Below, piece after piece: positions 44,592-53,431 of a stretch of 64,000 bases of DNA (its first letter is position 1; each line of letters begins with the position of its first letter). The position numbers were made by a program, and so were the translations under genes. Origin of the DNA: GWE2-40-63 sp050179685 (GTDB lineage: Bacteria; Bacteroidota; Bacteroidia; Bacteroidales; SZUA-534); the NCBI GenBank assembly GCA_050179685.1, contig JBFXEW010000027.1:1-64000 (forward strand), read 5' to 3'. The notes beneath the pieces are model-generated. The model was not told the origin of the DNA. It worked only from the letters and a program-made list of their open reading frames with translations, and ran no database searches.

Positions 44592-45275
44592 TTACTTCCA
44601 GCCCATTAAGGCCATCATGCGCTGAAATTCGGGGCCGGGTGCGGCACTAATGCTTACCGCCTGGCCGCTTATGGGGTCGATAAACTCCAGTTGCCGGGCG
44701 TGGAGCAGCATGTCGGTCATTTGCCAGCGCTCTTTAAAGAGCCGGTTTTGCTTGTTGCAGCCGTGCGGCCTGTCGCCAATAATGGGATGAAAAATGTGGG
44801 CAAAGTGCTTGCGCAACTGGTGCATTCGTCCGGTTTGGGGGCGGGCTTCGATGAGTGAATAGCGACTGGTGGGGAATTTCCCGAAAGGTACCTCGAGCTC
44901 TGCCCTTTGCAGGGTGGTAAAATGGGTAAGGGCCTCCTGAATTTTCCCCTTATCGTTGGTCAGCGGGTAGTCGATGGTGCCCTGGTCGGGAGTATGGCCC
45001 CGCACAATGGCCAGGTAAGTCTTTTTTACCTGGTTTTCGGCAAAAAGCTGCTGCATGCTGCTGTTGGCTGTTTCGTTCAGGGCAAAAAGCAGCACGCCGC
45101 TGGTTTTACGGTCGATGCGGTGACAGGGGAACACGTGGGTTCCCAACTGGTTGCGCAGTTCCTGCACGGCAAAAACGCGGGCCTCGTCGGCGTATTTCGA
45201 CCGGTGTACCAGCAGTCCGCCTGGCTTGTTGATAGCCACCAGCTGGGCATCGCTATATATAATTTCGAGTGGCAC
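44592..45275 (-). CDS. RluA/TruC-type pseudouridine synthase
   Basis: This 227-residue enzyme converts uridine to pseudouridine in RNA. The catalytic motif HRIDRKTSGVLLFA (near residue 54) carries the essential Asp, and VKKTYLAIVRG (near 84) and RPQTGRMHQLRKHFAHIFHP (near 146) are typical of the RluA family. There is no S4 domain, and the short length fits TruC (tRNA U65) better than RluC/D. The exact target is not certain. Confidence 0.9.
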   Translation of the reverse strand: MPLEIIYSDAQLVAINKPGGLLVHRSKYADEARVFAVQELRNQLGTHVFPCHRIDRKTSGVLLFALNETANSSMQQLFAENQVKKTYLAIVRGHTPDQGTIDYPLTNDKGKIQEALTHFTTLQRAELEVPFGKFPTSRYSLIEARPQTGRMHQLRKHFAHIFHPIIGDRPHGCNKQNRLFKERWQMTDMLLHARQLEFIDPISGQAVSISAAPGPEFQRMMALMGWK

Positions 45276-45389
45276 GTGCTTCGGTTTTGCCTGCGAAGAT
45301 AGGATTTTATGCCGCGAAAAAGTGCAGCAAAGGAAATCTTTAGGGAATTATTGTTGTCCGATAAAGGCTGTTAGTGAAGCCGCTGGTTT

Positions 45390-46118
45390 TTAGCCAAATA
45401 AATCTTTCAGCTTTTTGGCGTAGCGGCGGCTGATGATTACCGGTTCGTCGATGCCGGTAAGCTTGACCTGGTACGAGTAGTTAAACCATTTTTCGATGTG
45501 TTCAATGGCGTCGGTATTGATGATGGCGTTGCGGTGTACACGGCAAAAATAGGCTTCGGGCAGGCGCTCTTCCCACTCTTTCATCGATTTGGTAACCAGT
45601 CCTTTTACCCCGTTGTTACAGGTAATGTAGGTATAGTCGCCTTCGCTGCTAATGAGGGTGATTGAATTAATTTTCAGGAACTGAATCTTTGAGCCCACGG
45701 TGGTGAACAAACGGTCGGTATAGTTCAGGGGTTCGGCAGCTTTGGTAGTGGTTTGGGTTTGAAGATGCATCCGCTCGAGCGATTTCTTGAGGCGTTCGGG
45801 GGTAACGGGTTTCATCAGGTAATCGAGGGCATTTATCTCGAAAGCACGCAGGGCGTATTCGTCGTAGGCCGTCACAAAAATTATTTTTCCCCCGAAACTC
45901 ACCTGTTCCACCAGGTCGAAGCCGGTTTGCCCGGGCATCTGGATGTCGAGAAACACCACGTCGGGGTCGAGGCTTTCGATGGCTTTAATGGCCGAGGGCA
46001 CATCTTCGGCTTCGCCCACCACCTGAACCTGCGGAATATCAGCCAACATGCCCGTCAAATCTTTCCGGGCCAGGCGTTCATCGTCAACCACCAGGGCTTT
46101 TATCAGGGGCTTATCCAT
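45390..46118 (-). CDS. LytTR-family response regulator
   Basis: This 242-residue regulator has a receiver domain (residues 5-120) with acidic residues in ALVVDDERLARK, the phospho-acceptor Asp in DVVFLDIQMPGQTGFDL (near residue 57) and a C-terminal LytTR DNA-binding domain (about 140-240) with FCRVHRNAIINTDAIEHIEKW-like spacing (split as CRVHRNAIINT). LytTR proteins usually bind pairs of 9-bp direct repeats. It overlaps the kinase gene by 8 bases. Confidence 0.95.
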   Translation of the reverse strand: MDKPLIKALVVDDERLARKDLTGMLADIPQVQVVGEAEDVPSAIKAIESLDPDVVFLDIQMPGQTGFDLVEQVSFGGKIIFVTAYDEYALRAFEINALDYLMKPVTPERLKKSLERMHLQTQTTTKAAEPLNYTDRLFTTVGSKIQFLKINSITLISSEGDYTYITCNNGVKGLVTKSMKEWEERLPEAYFCRVHRNAIINTDAIEHIEKWFNYSYQVKLTGIDEPVIISRRYAKKLKDLFG

Positions 46119-47181
46119 ACAGGTAAGGTTCTTTAATTTCGATGCGAACGCAACTATGGCTTTCGGCTTTCAGTACTTCAAAACGGTAATCGTCGCCGTA
46201 AGCGTTCTTTAAACGTTTCTCCACATTGCTTAGTCCGGTTCCGGTGCCAATGGATTTGTTATGGGCGGCATCAATCCAGCTTCCCGAATTGCAGACTTCA
46301 ATCATCAGGCCCATGCCGGTTTTTTGGCTCGAGATGCTTATTTTTAAAGGCATGGTGCTGGTTTGCATGCCATACTTAACGGCGTTTTCCACAATGGGAT
46401 GCATCAGGAAACTGAGAATTTGCATATTACGCGTGTTGTCGGCAATGCGGTATTCAATCTCCAGTTTCTCTTCAAAGCGCTTCTTCTCGATGGAAAAATA
46501 GTGTTTCACCGCTTCGAGTTCACCGGACAGACTAACAAAAGTGGCATCTTTATGCAGCAGCGAGTAACGCAGGAACTCCGAAAGTTCGGTAATCATTTCC
46601 TTGGCGTAGGTTTTATTCTCGTCGACCAGCGCGCGGATGGAGTTCAGCGAATTAAATAAAAAGTGCGGGTTCAACTGGTAACGGAGCATTTCCATTTGTG
46701 CCTTTTGTGCCAGCATTTCGGCTTCGCGGGTGCGCTCCTTTTGCGTTTGCCAGTCCATGGCATATTTTATTCCAAAATACAGGGCACTCCAACTGGTAAG
46801 CAGGATGGTGAACAGCCAACTGTATTTAATGAGCATGTTTGGCTGTAGCCGATGCCTGAGTTGTTCGGCGCCGTTTTCCCAGAAAAAGTGGCTAACATAC
46901 ATGTCGATGTAGGTCCAGGCAAGGGTGGCCAGGGCAGAACCAATAATTATTACCACCGGAAGCCAAAAGAGTTTTTCGATGCGTTCGTAAATTTTCCGAT
47001 AGGGATAACGCAAGAGCGCCGATATGGTAAAACCCAGGATATAGGTGAGGGTATGCAACAGCAGGTTATTCAGGTCGAACTTGCGAATGTACGATACCAG
47101 AAGCGAATAAAATATAAAGTAGGCGCTCCAACCGGTAATATGGAGTATCCAAAACAGTTTATAGCTGATTAGTTTTTGCAT
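46111..47181 (-). CDS. LytS/YehU-type sensor histidine kinase
   Basis: This 356-residue inner-membrane kinase has about four membrane helices in the first 145 residues and no large sensory domain. A short coiled coil follows, then the His_kinase domain with LRYQLNPHFLFNSLNSIRAL (phospho-acceptor His near residue 173) and the ATPase motifs HPIVENAVKYGMQ (near 263) and GTGTGLSNVEKRLKNAYG (near 318). It is the partner of the LytTR regulator immediately downstream. The signal is unknown. Confidence 0.95.
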   Translation of the reverse strand: MQKLISYKLFWILHITGWSAYFIFYSLLVSYIRKFDLNNLLLHTLTYILGFTISALLRYPYRKIYERIEKLFWLPVVIIIGSALATLAWTYIDMYVSHFFWENGAEQLRHRLQPNMLIKYSWLFTILLTSWSALYFGIKYAMDWQTQKERTREAEMLAQKAQMEMLRYQLNPHFLFNSLNSIRALVDENKTYAKEMITELSEFLRYSLLHKDATFVSLSGELEAVKHYFSIEKKRFEEKLEIEYRIADNTRNMQILSFLMHPIVENAVKYGMQTSTMPLKISISSQKTGMGLMIEVCNSGSWIDAAHNKSIGTGTGLSNVEKRLKNAYGDDYRFEVLKAESHSCVRIEIKEPYLYG

Positions 47182-47514
47182 GGTCGATTAAATATAGGGC
47201 AATAATACCATACTTGTCGCAAAATAAAAAGGAAAAGTTGATAAGCGGTCGTTTTTGCCGTTGAGTGGTTAAGGGGGCTTAATGCCTTGCTGTTGCTGCC
47301 TGTCAGCTTAGGGTGACTTAAAGGAGCGGAGTAAGGCTTATTTTTCTTGCTGCCTGAAACAGTGGGTTTCGACTTATGCAGGGTCCAAAAACCTGCATCG
47401 CTTTACCATTTTATAGCCATTTATCGGTTCTGTTGGCCGTTTATCGAATTTTACTTTCATCGCTGATAAAACTTATTGAAATTTGATTCATCGTTAACAT
47501 AAAAACATCGGATT
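47182..47514. other. Divergent intergenic region with candidate regulatory repeats
   Basis: The stretch between the kinase gene and the small gene at 47515 has an inverted repeat ATGCAGG/CCTGCAT (47376-47398) and direct repeats GCCATTTATCG (47416-47426) and GCCGTTTATCG (47436-47446) at a 20-bp period. TACTTTCA at 47452 is a weak minus-7 candidate for the small gene. I see no other gene. Confidence 0.5.
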
Positions 47515-47706
47515 ATGAATATAGTTGCTTTATCAGTTTTAGGTCTTGGCTTTACTGCCGGTGTTTTGTTTACTACCCTTAACTCATCGCACATTAGCGA
47601 GGTTCCGAACGATAAGACCGAAGAAATCAACGATACGCTCAAGGTAGAATCGAGCGATGCTCTGGAGCAAAAGGTGGTATTTATGAATGGATTATTTCTC
47701 TTTTAA
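47515..47706 (+). CDS. Small single-helix membrane protein, hypothetical
   Basis: This 63-residue reading frame starts with a hydrophobic helix (IVALSVLGLGFTAGVLFTTL) and continues with a polar, acidic tail (EVPNDKTEEINDTLKVESSD). A terminator at 47770-47797 and possible regulatory repeats upstream support it being a real gene. No family is recognised. It is transcribed away from the LytS/LytTR pair. Confidence 0.5.
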   Translation: MNIVALSVLGLGFTAGVLFTTLNSSHISEVPNDKTEEINDTLKVESSDALEQKVVFMNGLFLF

Positions 47707-47769
47707 AAGCATTGAACCCTTAAAACCATTTACTATAATTTAATACGCAAAGCCTAAATTGGTTTGAGA

Positions 47770-47797
47770 GCAGCCGCCAGCTAAAGCGGCTGTTTTT
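47770..47797 (+). terminator. Intrinsic terminator after the small membrane protein
   Basis: CAGCCGC (47771-47777) and GCGGCTG (47786-47792) pair, followed by five T residues. It overlaps the stop codon of the convergent gene by a base or two. Confidence 0.85.
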
Positions 47798-48521
47798 ATT
47801 GATTGGTGGCTGCCTGTGTTTTATTTAATCTCAGGATAAAGGCCGCTAAGCCATAAGCAATGATAAGCACGCCGGCTGCAAATATTCCCCAGTGGAAATG
47901 TTGTGGCACAAACAAGAGCGCATGTTCCATTACTTCGGCATTGGGGAGCAAAAATTCAGCCCACGAAAAGCGGCTGAGCATAAACTGCACGTAAGCCAGG
48001 GTAAACGACACGATTACCACCAATGAGCCAGCAATAAACGCCAGCCATTCACGCGCCATAATACGGGTCTGGCGCAGGCGATCGGTAAAGTAACTGATGG
48101 CTGTGCCCAGGGCAATCATTAACAACGAAAGAATTACCGGGGCAACCACAGGGCCTACCCAGGTAGTGGGCAGCAGGAATAACACATCCCAGGTGAGTAA
48201 TGATTCGGGCCAGTTGAGCAAGAGTTTTAAAAAGAGGTAGTAAAAAATATCCCACACAGCAAAGGTGAAGATAAAGTATCCAAATTGTTCGGTACGGGTT
48301 CTCCCGGCCAGCACGCCAATGGCAATCAGCATGACCAGGGTGGCTGCTTCGCGAAGGATTTCGGTGAGGATTAGGGTAGGGCTCATGGGTTTAAGCGGAA
48401 AAGTAAAACCTTCGGGATAATACAGTTCACGCAGATAAACTACCACGGCACTTTCGAGAAGCCCCATGGCAATGCCAAAGATGAAGAGCCAGAGCAGGGT
48501 TTTATAGGTTTGTTTTTGCAT
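47796..48521 (-). CDS. Polytopic membrane protein, hypothetical
   Basis: This 241-residue protein has about six or seven hydrophobic helices, beginning with TLLWLFIFGIAMGLLESAVV, and conserved-looking aromatic loops (YYPEGFTFPLKP; FAVWDIFYYLFLKLLLNWPE). It is predicted to lie in the inner membrane. I do not recognise a transport or enzyme family. The gene is followed by the terminator shared with the small plus-strand gene and preceded by MITE copy 2. Confidence 0.82.
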   Translation of the reverse strand: MQKQTYKTLLWLFIFGIAMGLLESAVVVYLRELYYPEGFTFPLKPMSPTLILTEILREAATLVMLIAIGVLAGRTRTEQFGYFIFTFAVWDIFYYLFLKLLLNWPESLLTWDVLFLLPTTWVGPVVAPVILSLLMIALGTAISYFTDRLRQTRIMAREWLAFIAGSLVVIVSFTLAYVQFMLSRFSWAEFLLPNAEVMEHALLFVPQHFHWGIFAAGVLIIAYGLAAFILRLNKTQAATNQ

Positions 48522-48631
48522 GCTTACCCGTTTTAAATAAGAACGCAGCGATTAAGCGAATGTTTTTTGGTTGAGGCAGAAAACTTTGGGAAAGTTATAT
48601 TGTGGGTTATAAATAAAAAACCCCCGGTTGC

Positions 48632-48812
48632 TAATAACGTGAGTTCGACTTAAGAATATTCATCCCCCTAACCCCCTTCAAAGGGGGACAGTCCCATCTT
48701 AGGAAATAAAATAATTTGGAAAATGTGTCCCCTTGAGGGGACTTTAGGGGTGAATTCAATTTCTTTTTAAATAATTTTCATTCTGTTTTTTTACATCGAA
48801 CTCACGTTAATA
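48632..48812 (-). mobile_element. MITE-like element, copy 2 (181 bp)
   Basis: This is an inverted copy of 21090-21335. Its terminal inverted repeats share TAACGTGAGTTCGA perfectly at both ends. It lacks the 64-bp insertion, and its internal hairpin is GTCCCC/GGGGAC where copy 1 has TCCGCC/GGCGGA. It occupies most of the gene-free stretch between 48522 and 48855 and encodes nothing. Confidence 0.85.
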
Positions 48813-48855
48813 GGATAAAAGCCAAGCGGGGATTTTTAATAAGGAAACTTTTGGT

Positions 48856-49233
48856 TTAATGGTGCTGGCATGAATGCCCGTGATCAGATGCGTGATCGTG
48901 GGGAGCACACATAATCAGGGAGTCCTGAAGTTTGCCGTTCAGGTAGGCATCGATGGTTGTGTTTACATCGCCTTTGCAGCCCCTGATTACTTTAATATCG
49001 GACGAAACCAGCTTATTGTAGGCGCCCTGGCCCATATTTCCGGCAAGCATCAATTCAACGCCCATGGTTTTAAGGTCGTTCACAATGTTCGATTTGCATC
49101 CACAGCCTTGCAGCGAGGGTACATTTTCTTGTTTCATTACCTGATTATTTTCTACCGTAAGTACGGTAATATACTCACAGTGTCCAAAGTGGTCGTCCAC
49201 CTGATTGTTTCGCGTTGGGATTGCTATTTTCAT
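48856..49233 (-). CDS. NifX/NifB-type iron-molybdenum-cofactor-binding domain protein
   Basis: From the ATG at 49233 this is a 125-residue protein of the dinitrogenase Fe-Mo cofactor family: MKIAIPTRNNQVDDHFGHCE at the N terminus and LMLAGNMGQGAYNKL (near residue 67). A Cys-rich loop (LQGCGCKS, near 44) and a His-rich tail (PHDHASDHGHSCQHH) suggest metal binding. Such stand-alone proteins are not tied to nitrogen fixation. It follows the DUF134 gene by 4 bp in one operon. Confidence 0.88.
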   Translation of the reverse strand: MKIAIPTRNNQVDDHFGHCEYITVLTVENNQVMKQENVPSLQGCGCKSNIVNDLKTMGVELMLAGNMGQGAYNKLVSSDIKVIRGCKGDVNTTIDAYLNGKLQDSLIMCAPHDHASDHGHSCQHH

Positions 49234-49237
49234 TTTA

Positions 49238-49525
49238 TTATTTATTAAGTTGTTTTTCAATTTTAATGGCCTTACCCAGAATAAGGGCTTCAGCAATTTT
49301 CTTATGTGCCGAACTGATGATGCGTCCGAAGGTTTGCCGCGAAACTTTCATCTTTCGTGCAGCCTCTTCCTGATAATTGCCTTCGAGGTCGGCCAGGCGG
49401 ATTGCTTCGTATTCATCCAGTTCCAGGATTATTTCATCGATTTGGGTCATGGGGATGCCAGCCGGCTTGTAATAGGTAATTTGCGGGCTACCTTCGATGG
49501 TTCGATGACACTTTAATCTGGGCAT
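49238..49525 (-). CDS. DUF134 family DNA-binding protein
   Basis: The 95 residues start with MPRLKCHRTIEG and show the family's Glu/Asp-rich segment (ILELDEYEAIRLADLEGNYQ) followed by a sigma-70-region-4-like helix-turn-helix (ARKMKVSRQTFGRIISSAHK, near residue 53). The start at 49525 lies 15 bases after the predicted transcript start. DUF134 genes are often next to NifX-like genes, as here. Autoregulation is suggested by operator-like repeats in its promoter. Confidence 0.9.
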   Translation of the reverse strand: MPRLKCHRTIEGSPQITYYKPAGIPMTQIDEIILELDEYEAIRLADLEGNYQEEAARKMKVSRQTFGRIISSAHKKIAEALILGKAIKIEKQLNK

Positions 49526-49575
49526 ATGCTCTATAAATTTATTGGCAAATATAAGCATATGCCCAAAATAAACAA
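49520..49575 (-). promoter_or_regulatory. Promoter with twin GCATATGC operators before the DUF134 gene
   Basis: On the minus strand TTG (49575-49573), 19 bases and TATATTTG (49553-49546) form a full Bacteroidetes promoter. GCATATGC occurs twice: at 49555-49562 between the two promoter elements and at 49522-49529 over the start codon. With flanking bases they form a perfect inverted repeat GGGCATATGC/GCATATGCCC. Confidence 0.75.
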
Positions 49576-49599
49576 TAGCAGTTTTGAAATATTAAGGCA

Positions 49600-49630
49600 T
49601 AAAAAAAGCCATCAGTAACAACTGATGGCT
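49600..49630 (-). terminator. Intrinsic terminator of the ppiD-like gene
   Basis: AGCCATCAGT (49607-49616) and ACTGATGGCT (49621-49630) pair perfectly; on the minus strand a run of T residues follows. Confidence 0.9.
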
Positions 49631-49655
49631 CAAATATTTTAATGGGCCTAAGCGA

Positions 49656-51746
49656 TTAATAGAATCTGGACCGGTTGTCTTCAATTTCGGCAGCATCCTT
49701 AATGGCTTCGTAAAGCTGGAACACTACTCTTGAACGGTACGAGCGGGTTAACTGCATTTGCTCGGCAGTAACTTCCAGGTTATCGCTTGCTGTGCGTTGG
49801 TTTTTAACCTGCACCACATACACACCGGTATTGCCTTTAATTGCTTCGGAAACCACATCGGTGGGTAAGGTAACGGCATAAGCCTGAAGTTGTGGTTCAA
49901 AGCCAAGGCCGGGAATGGAATAAGCTCCAAAACTGGCATTGCTGGCTTCGCGAACTTCTGTTTCCAGCTTTTCAGCAACTGCCTGCAAGGTATTGGCATC
50001 TTTTGCTGCTTCGTTCATTTTGGCCATCAGGTAAGCTGCTTTTTTCTCTTTTCTCACTTCGCGTTCCACATCCATACGAACGTCGTCTAACGAAGCAGTA
50101 CCTTCTTCCTGTACGTTTTTAAGTGCTGCAACTACAAATACATCGTTGTATTCAAGAATTTCAGACACTTCGCCTTTTCCGGCCTCATAAGCCCAACGAA
50201 TTAGCGAACGGGAATTTTCAAGATTAGCTATCTGTTTGTCGTTTGGTTTTACATTAGCCACACGTACATTTAAACCTTCAGCTTTAGCAGCGTCAAGGAA
50301 AGCAGTAAGGCTGCGGTTCGATGCGCCAAATTTGCTGGCCTGTGCATAAGTTGCCTGATAGGTTTTTGAACTGGGTTCAATTACCCGTGCTATAGTTGCT
50401 ATTTGTACTTTCTGTGTTTTTTTACTTTGGTCCATAATTTCAATAACATGCGAACCAAACTGGGTTTGTACGGTTACCAAATCGCCTTTTTTTCCGAAGA
50501 AACAAGCATCGTTAAAGGGTTGAACCATAGCTCCGGCCGGGAACCATCCTAATTCGCCACCATTGGCAGCTGAACCGTCCTGTGAAAATTCCATGGCCAA
50601 AACGGCAAAACTGCTTCCATTTTTAATGGCATTTAAAATACTGTCGGCTTTTGCAACGGCATCAACAGTAGCACTGGGGCGGATTAAGATATGACGTGCT
50701 TTTACTGAATCGGGAATTTGTTTGAAATCAACGGCTTTTGATATTTTGTAGGCGTTGTTTTCTTTATAGGGTCCTACCATAGTTCCCAGCTCGCTGTTAA
50801 AAAGCGATGCGATAGATTCAGGCAATTCATTTGCTGCATAATAGTTGGCATCAAAAGGCAAATCAGAATTCAGGTTGATGTATTGTTCGTAGTTTTCAAC
50901 GGTTGCAAATTCTTCTTTGGCATTTTCGATGTAAAGCCGGGTTTCATTATCGTCGTCTTCAGAGGCAACTACCGGAAATGTAAGGTAGTTTATTTCGCGA
51001 AGTTCTTCCTGCTTGTAGTTATCGATATTTGCTTTGTAGTAAGCCTGCAAATCACTTTCGTTGAATTGTACCAAGCTGTCGGCCACGGCATTGTAACGAA
51101 GGGTAACGTAATCGAAATCGGCACTCAGAGCCTTATTGGTAGCTTCGTTTTTTGCTTCGATTGAAGTGGCATAAAGCGCTTTTTCAATCAGGGTGTTGTA
51201 CTTTTGGTTGATTTTTTCCTGGGCCAAAGCTTTTTCAAATGCGGTCCATGAGGATTGTGCTTGTCCTGAGGGGTCAAGTTCCATGTTTTTAAGGAACTGA
51301 ATTACCAGGTTGCGGTCGAATTGTCCGGTTTGTTGGTTTTGGAAAATAGGAATCTGCATCACCTCAGGGGCAATCTGATTTCCCTGAACCATGTCGAATA
51401 GTTCTTGTCCGCTTACACCAATACCCAAATCATCGAAAGTACCCTGCATTAAATACTCACGCACCAGTTGTTCCCAGGTTTGCTCCTGAAGCTGATCCAT
51501 GGTAGCCTGGTCAACAGACGATTGGCCTGTATTCCGCTTGTAGTTTTCTATGTTTTCATCAATTCTACCCTGGTACAATTGAATGGATACTGCTTGTCCT
51601 GCTATTTCAGCCACTTCGGTTTGAGAGGACTGCATCGGGTTGCCCGATGAAAATAAATCACCTAAGATAAAGGATAAAAGTGCTAAACCAATTATGATTG
51701 ACACTAATAGCCCGGCGTTGTTTCTAATCTTTTGTAATGTTGCCAT
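49656..51746 (-). CDS. PpiD/SurA-type periplasmic peptidylprolyl isomerase
   Basis: This 696-residue membrane-anchored foldase has an N-terminal helix (NNAGLLVSIIIGLALLSFIL), a SurA-N-like chaperone region (residues 50-230), a parvulin domain at about 340-445 (KARHILIRPSATVDAV, AANGGELGWFPAGAMVQPF, FGSHVIEIMD) and a long C-terminal chaperone part. It helps proteins fold in the periplasm. Its neighbours (GldE-like, LptC) are also envelope genes. It is separately terminated. Confidence 0.92.
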   Translation of the reverse strand: MATLQKIRNNAGLLVSIIIGLALLSFILGDLFSSGNPMQSSQTEVAEIAGQAVSIQLYQGRIDENIENYKRNTGQSSVDQATMDQLQEQTWEQLVREYLMQGTFDDLGIGVSGQELFDMVQGNQIAPEVMQIPIFQNQQTGQFDRNLVIQFLKNMELDPSGQAQSSWTAFEKALAQEKINQKYNTLIEKALYATSIEAKNEATNKALSADFDYVTLRYNAVADSLVQFNESDLQAYYKANIDNYKQEELREINYLTFPVVASEDDDNETRLYIENAKEEFATVENYEQYINLNSDLPFDANYYAANELPESIASLFNSELGTMVGPYKENNAYKISKAVDFKQIPDSVKARHILIRPSATVDAVAKADSILNAIKNGSSFAVLAMEFSQDGSAANGGELGWFPAGAMVQPFNDACFFGKKGDLVTVQTQFGSHVIEIMDQSKKTQKVQIATIARVIEPSSKTYQATYAQASKFGASNRSLTAFLDAAKAEGLNVRVANVKPNDKQIANLENSRSLIRWAYEAGKGEVSEILEYNDVFVVAALKNVQEEGTASLDDVRMDVEREVRKEKKAAYLMAKMNEAAKDANTLQAVAEKLETEVREASNASFGAYSIPGLGFEPQLQAYAVTLPTDVVSEAIKGNTGVYVVQVKNQRTASDNLEVTAEQMQLTRSYRSRVVFQLYEAIKDAAEIEDNRSRFY

Positions 51747-51926
51747 TTGTCTTTATTCTAATTGATAATCGAATTACTAATTTTTTTCAGGCTACGAATA
51801 TAATAAAATTTATAGAATCTGCTTTGAAAAGGAGCTTTAATTATGGGAATACTTATTGATCAGAAAATCAAATATTTAAATGGTAAGTAAAGGAGTAAAA
51901 ATGTGGTCGGAAAAGCGGGTTTTTCT

Positions 51927-53180
51927 TTATTTGTTGATTTTTAAATGAATAAGTTCAATTTTAGTATGCGTAGCTTTTAGAATTTTAAATGAAAACTGAG
52001 CAACAGTTACCACATCTTTAACTTTGGGAATGGAACCGTGGTGCGAAAGAATTAACCCGGCAATAGTTTCGTAGTCGTCCGAAACCGGAAGATTCAGGTG
52101 GTATTTTTCGTTTACATTGTCAATTTCAATTCGTCCAGAAAACCGGTATTCTGTTTCAGATATTTGTTCATCTTCGAGCTGAATTTTGTCGTGTTCATCC
52201 TGAATATCACCAACAATTTCTTCCAGAATATCTTCCATGGTTACCACACCCGAGGTTCCGCCAAATTCGTCGACCACCAGTGCCATACTTTTTTTGTTTT
52301 GGATGAAAAGTGCTAATAGCTTACTGGCAGGCATGGTTTCGGGAATAATAGGCAACTTGCGAACCATGGGTTTTATGTGCTCGGGTTTTCCAAACAGGTC
52401 GATAGAGTGGGCATAGCCAATAATATTGTCGATGGTATCCTGATAAACCAGTATTTTGGAGTAGCCGGTATCAATAAAGCGTTGTTTCAGAAAATCAACG
52501 CTGTCGTCGATTGAAACAGCTTCAATTTCAGTTCGGGGAACCACGCATTCGCGTATTTTAACATTCGAGAAATCAAGTGCATTCTGGAAAATCTTTACAT
52601 CATGATTTACCTCCTGGTTTTCCTGTTCATCGTGCTGCGATTCGTAAACCAATAATTCCAAATCGGTTTTGGTAAAACCTAAATCTGAGTTTTCTGGCAG
52701 TTTTACCCGGAACCCCCATTTTAAAAGCGCCAAAGCAAGGCCGGTTAAAATACTTGTTAAAGGGTAAAACAGCAGGTAAAAAAACAGCGATGGAAAAGCC
52801 AGTATAGAAAGTATGCGGTTTGGATTTATCTTAAAAAGCGTATTGGGAATAATAACCGCCGACAAAATGATAAAGAAAGCCAGGATACCTGCAATAAAAG
52901 TCCATTTTAAGAACTCATTGTTTGTCGATATAAAGTCTGAATTAAGCCATTTTGAAAAGAACAGGACAAAAACTATTAGTGAAATATAAGTGCCCAGCAA
53001 AAGTGTATTGATGTAACGCGAAGCATTCTTTGCAAAGTATTTATGGATGCCCGACAAGATTGAACCTTGTTTGCTATCGATTTCAATTCGCAGGCGGCTT
53101 ACCGAAACAAAGGCGGCTTCCAAACCTGAAAAGAAGGTGAGGAATAACAGAGATAACACTATGATTATTGTTGGATGCAT
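51927..53180 (-). CDS. CNNM/CBS domain membrane protein (GldE/CorC-HlyC type)
   Basis: The 417 residues have a DUF21/CNNM membrane domain (residues 1-185, about four helices), a CBS pair (about 200-325, VPRTEIEAVSIDD and DEFGGTSGVVTMEDILEEIV) and a C-terminal CorC_HlyC domain (330-417). Proteins of this type include GldE, needed for gliding in some Bacteroidetes, and magnesium/cobalt-efflux factors. I cannot tell these apart here. The gene belongs to the envelope cluster with lptC. Confidence 0.9.
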   Translation of the reverse strand: MHPTIIIVLSLLFLTFFSGLEAAFVSVSRLRIEIDSKQGSILSGIHKYFAKNASRYINTLLLGTYISLIVFVLFFSKWLNSDFISTNNEFLKWTFIAGILAFFIILSAVIIPNTLFKINPNRILSILAFPSLFFYLLFYPLTSILTGLALALLKWGFRVKLPENSDLGFTKTDLELLVYESQHDEQENQEVNHDVKIFQNALDFSNVKIRECVVPRTEIEAVSIDDSVDFLKQRFIDTGYSKILVYQDTIDNIIGYAHSIDLFGKPEHIKPMVRKLPIIPETMPASKLLALFIQNKKSMALVVDEFGGTSGVVTMEDILEEIVGDIQDEHDKIQLEDEQISETEYRFSGRIEIDNVNEKYHLNLPVSDDYETIAGLILSHHGSIPKVKDVVTVAQFSFKILKATHTKIELIHLKINK

Positions 53181-53230
53181 AATTTCTTTATTCGAAAGTA
53201 TAAATAATTCAGCATTTTATAAAGAAATTA

Positions 53231-53431
53231 TTAAACAGGAGTGTTTTTTCTTCGCTCGTTGCGTCGCGAAAAGTAGAAGAACAAAGCAATTGCGCCAAAC
53301 GCATAATAGGGCAGAGCATTATTCAAGGTGCCACTTACCGTTTCGTAGGCTGCAATGGCCAATGCTAATATTCCGACAATTAACCAGATAATTTCGAGGA
53401 TATGCTTTAAACTTTGCGATATTTTATTCAT
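53231..53431 (-). CDS. Small two-helix membrane protein, hypothetical
   Basis: This 66-residue protein has two hydrophobic helices (ILEIIWLIVGILALAIAAYE and LPYYAFGAIALFFYF) and a basic C-terminal tail (SRRNERRKN). From the ATG at 53431 it overlaps the end of lptC by 8 bases, which suggests coupled translation. It lies between lptC and the CNNM/CBS gene. The function is unknown. Confidence 0.75.
   Translation of the reverse strand: MNKISQSLKHILEIIWLIVGILALAIAAYETVSGTLNNALPYYAFGAIALFFYFSRRNERRKNTPV

Noticed and set aside
45390..47181. Two-component system as part of a mobile island because of higher local GC
   Set aside because: The GC rise spans leuA and other core genes, and there are no integrase, tRNA-linked or IS boundaries.
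48856..49233. Evidence of nitrogen fixation
   Set aside because: The NifX-like domain is widespread in non-fixing anaerobes, and no nifHDK or nifB gene is present.
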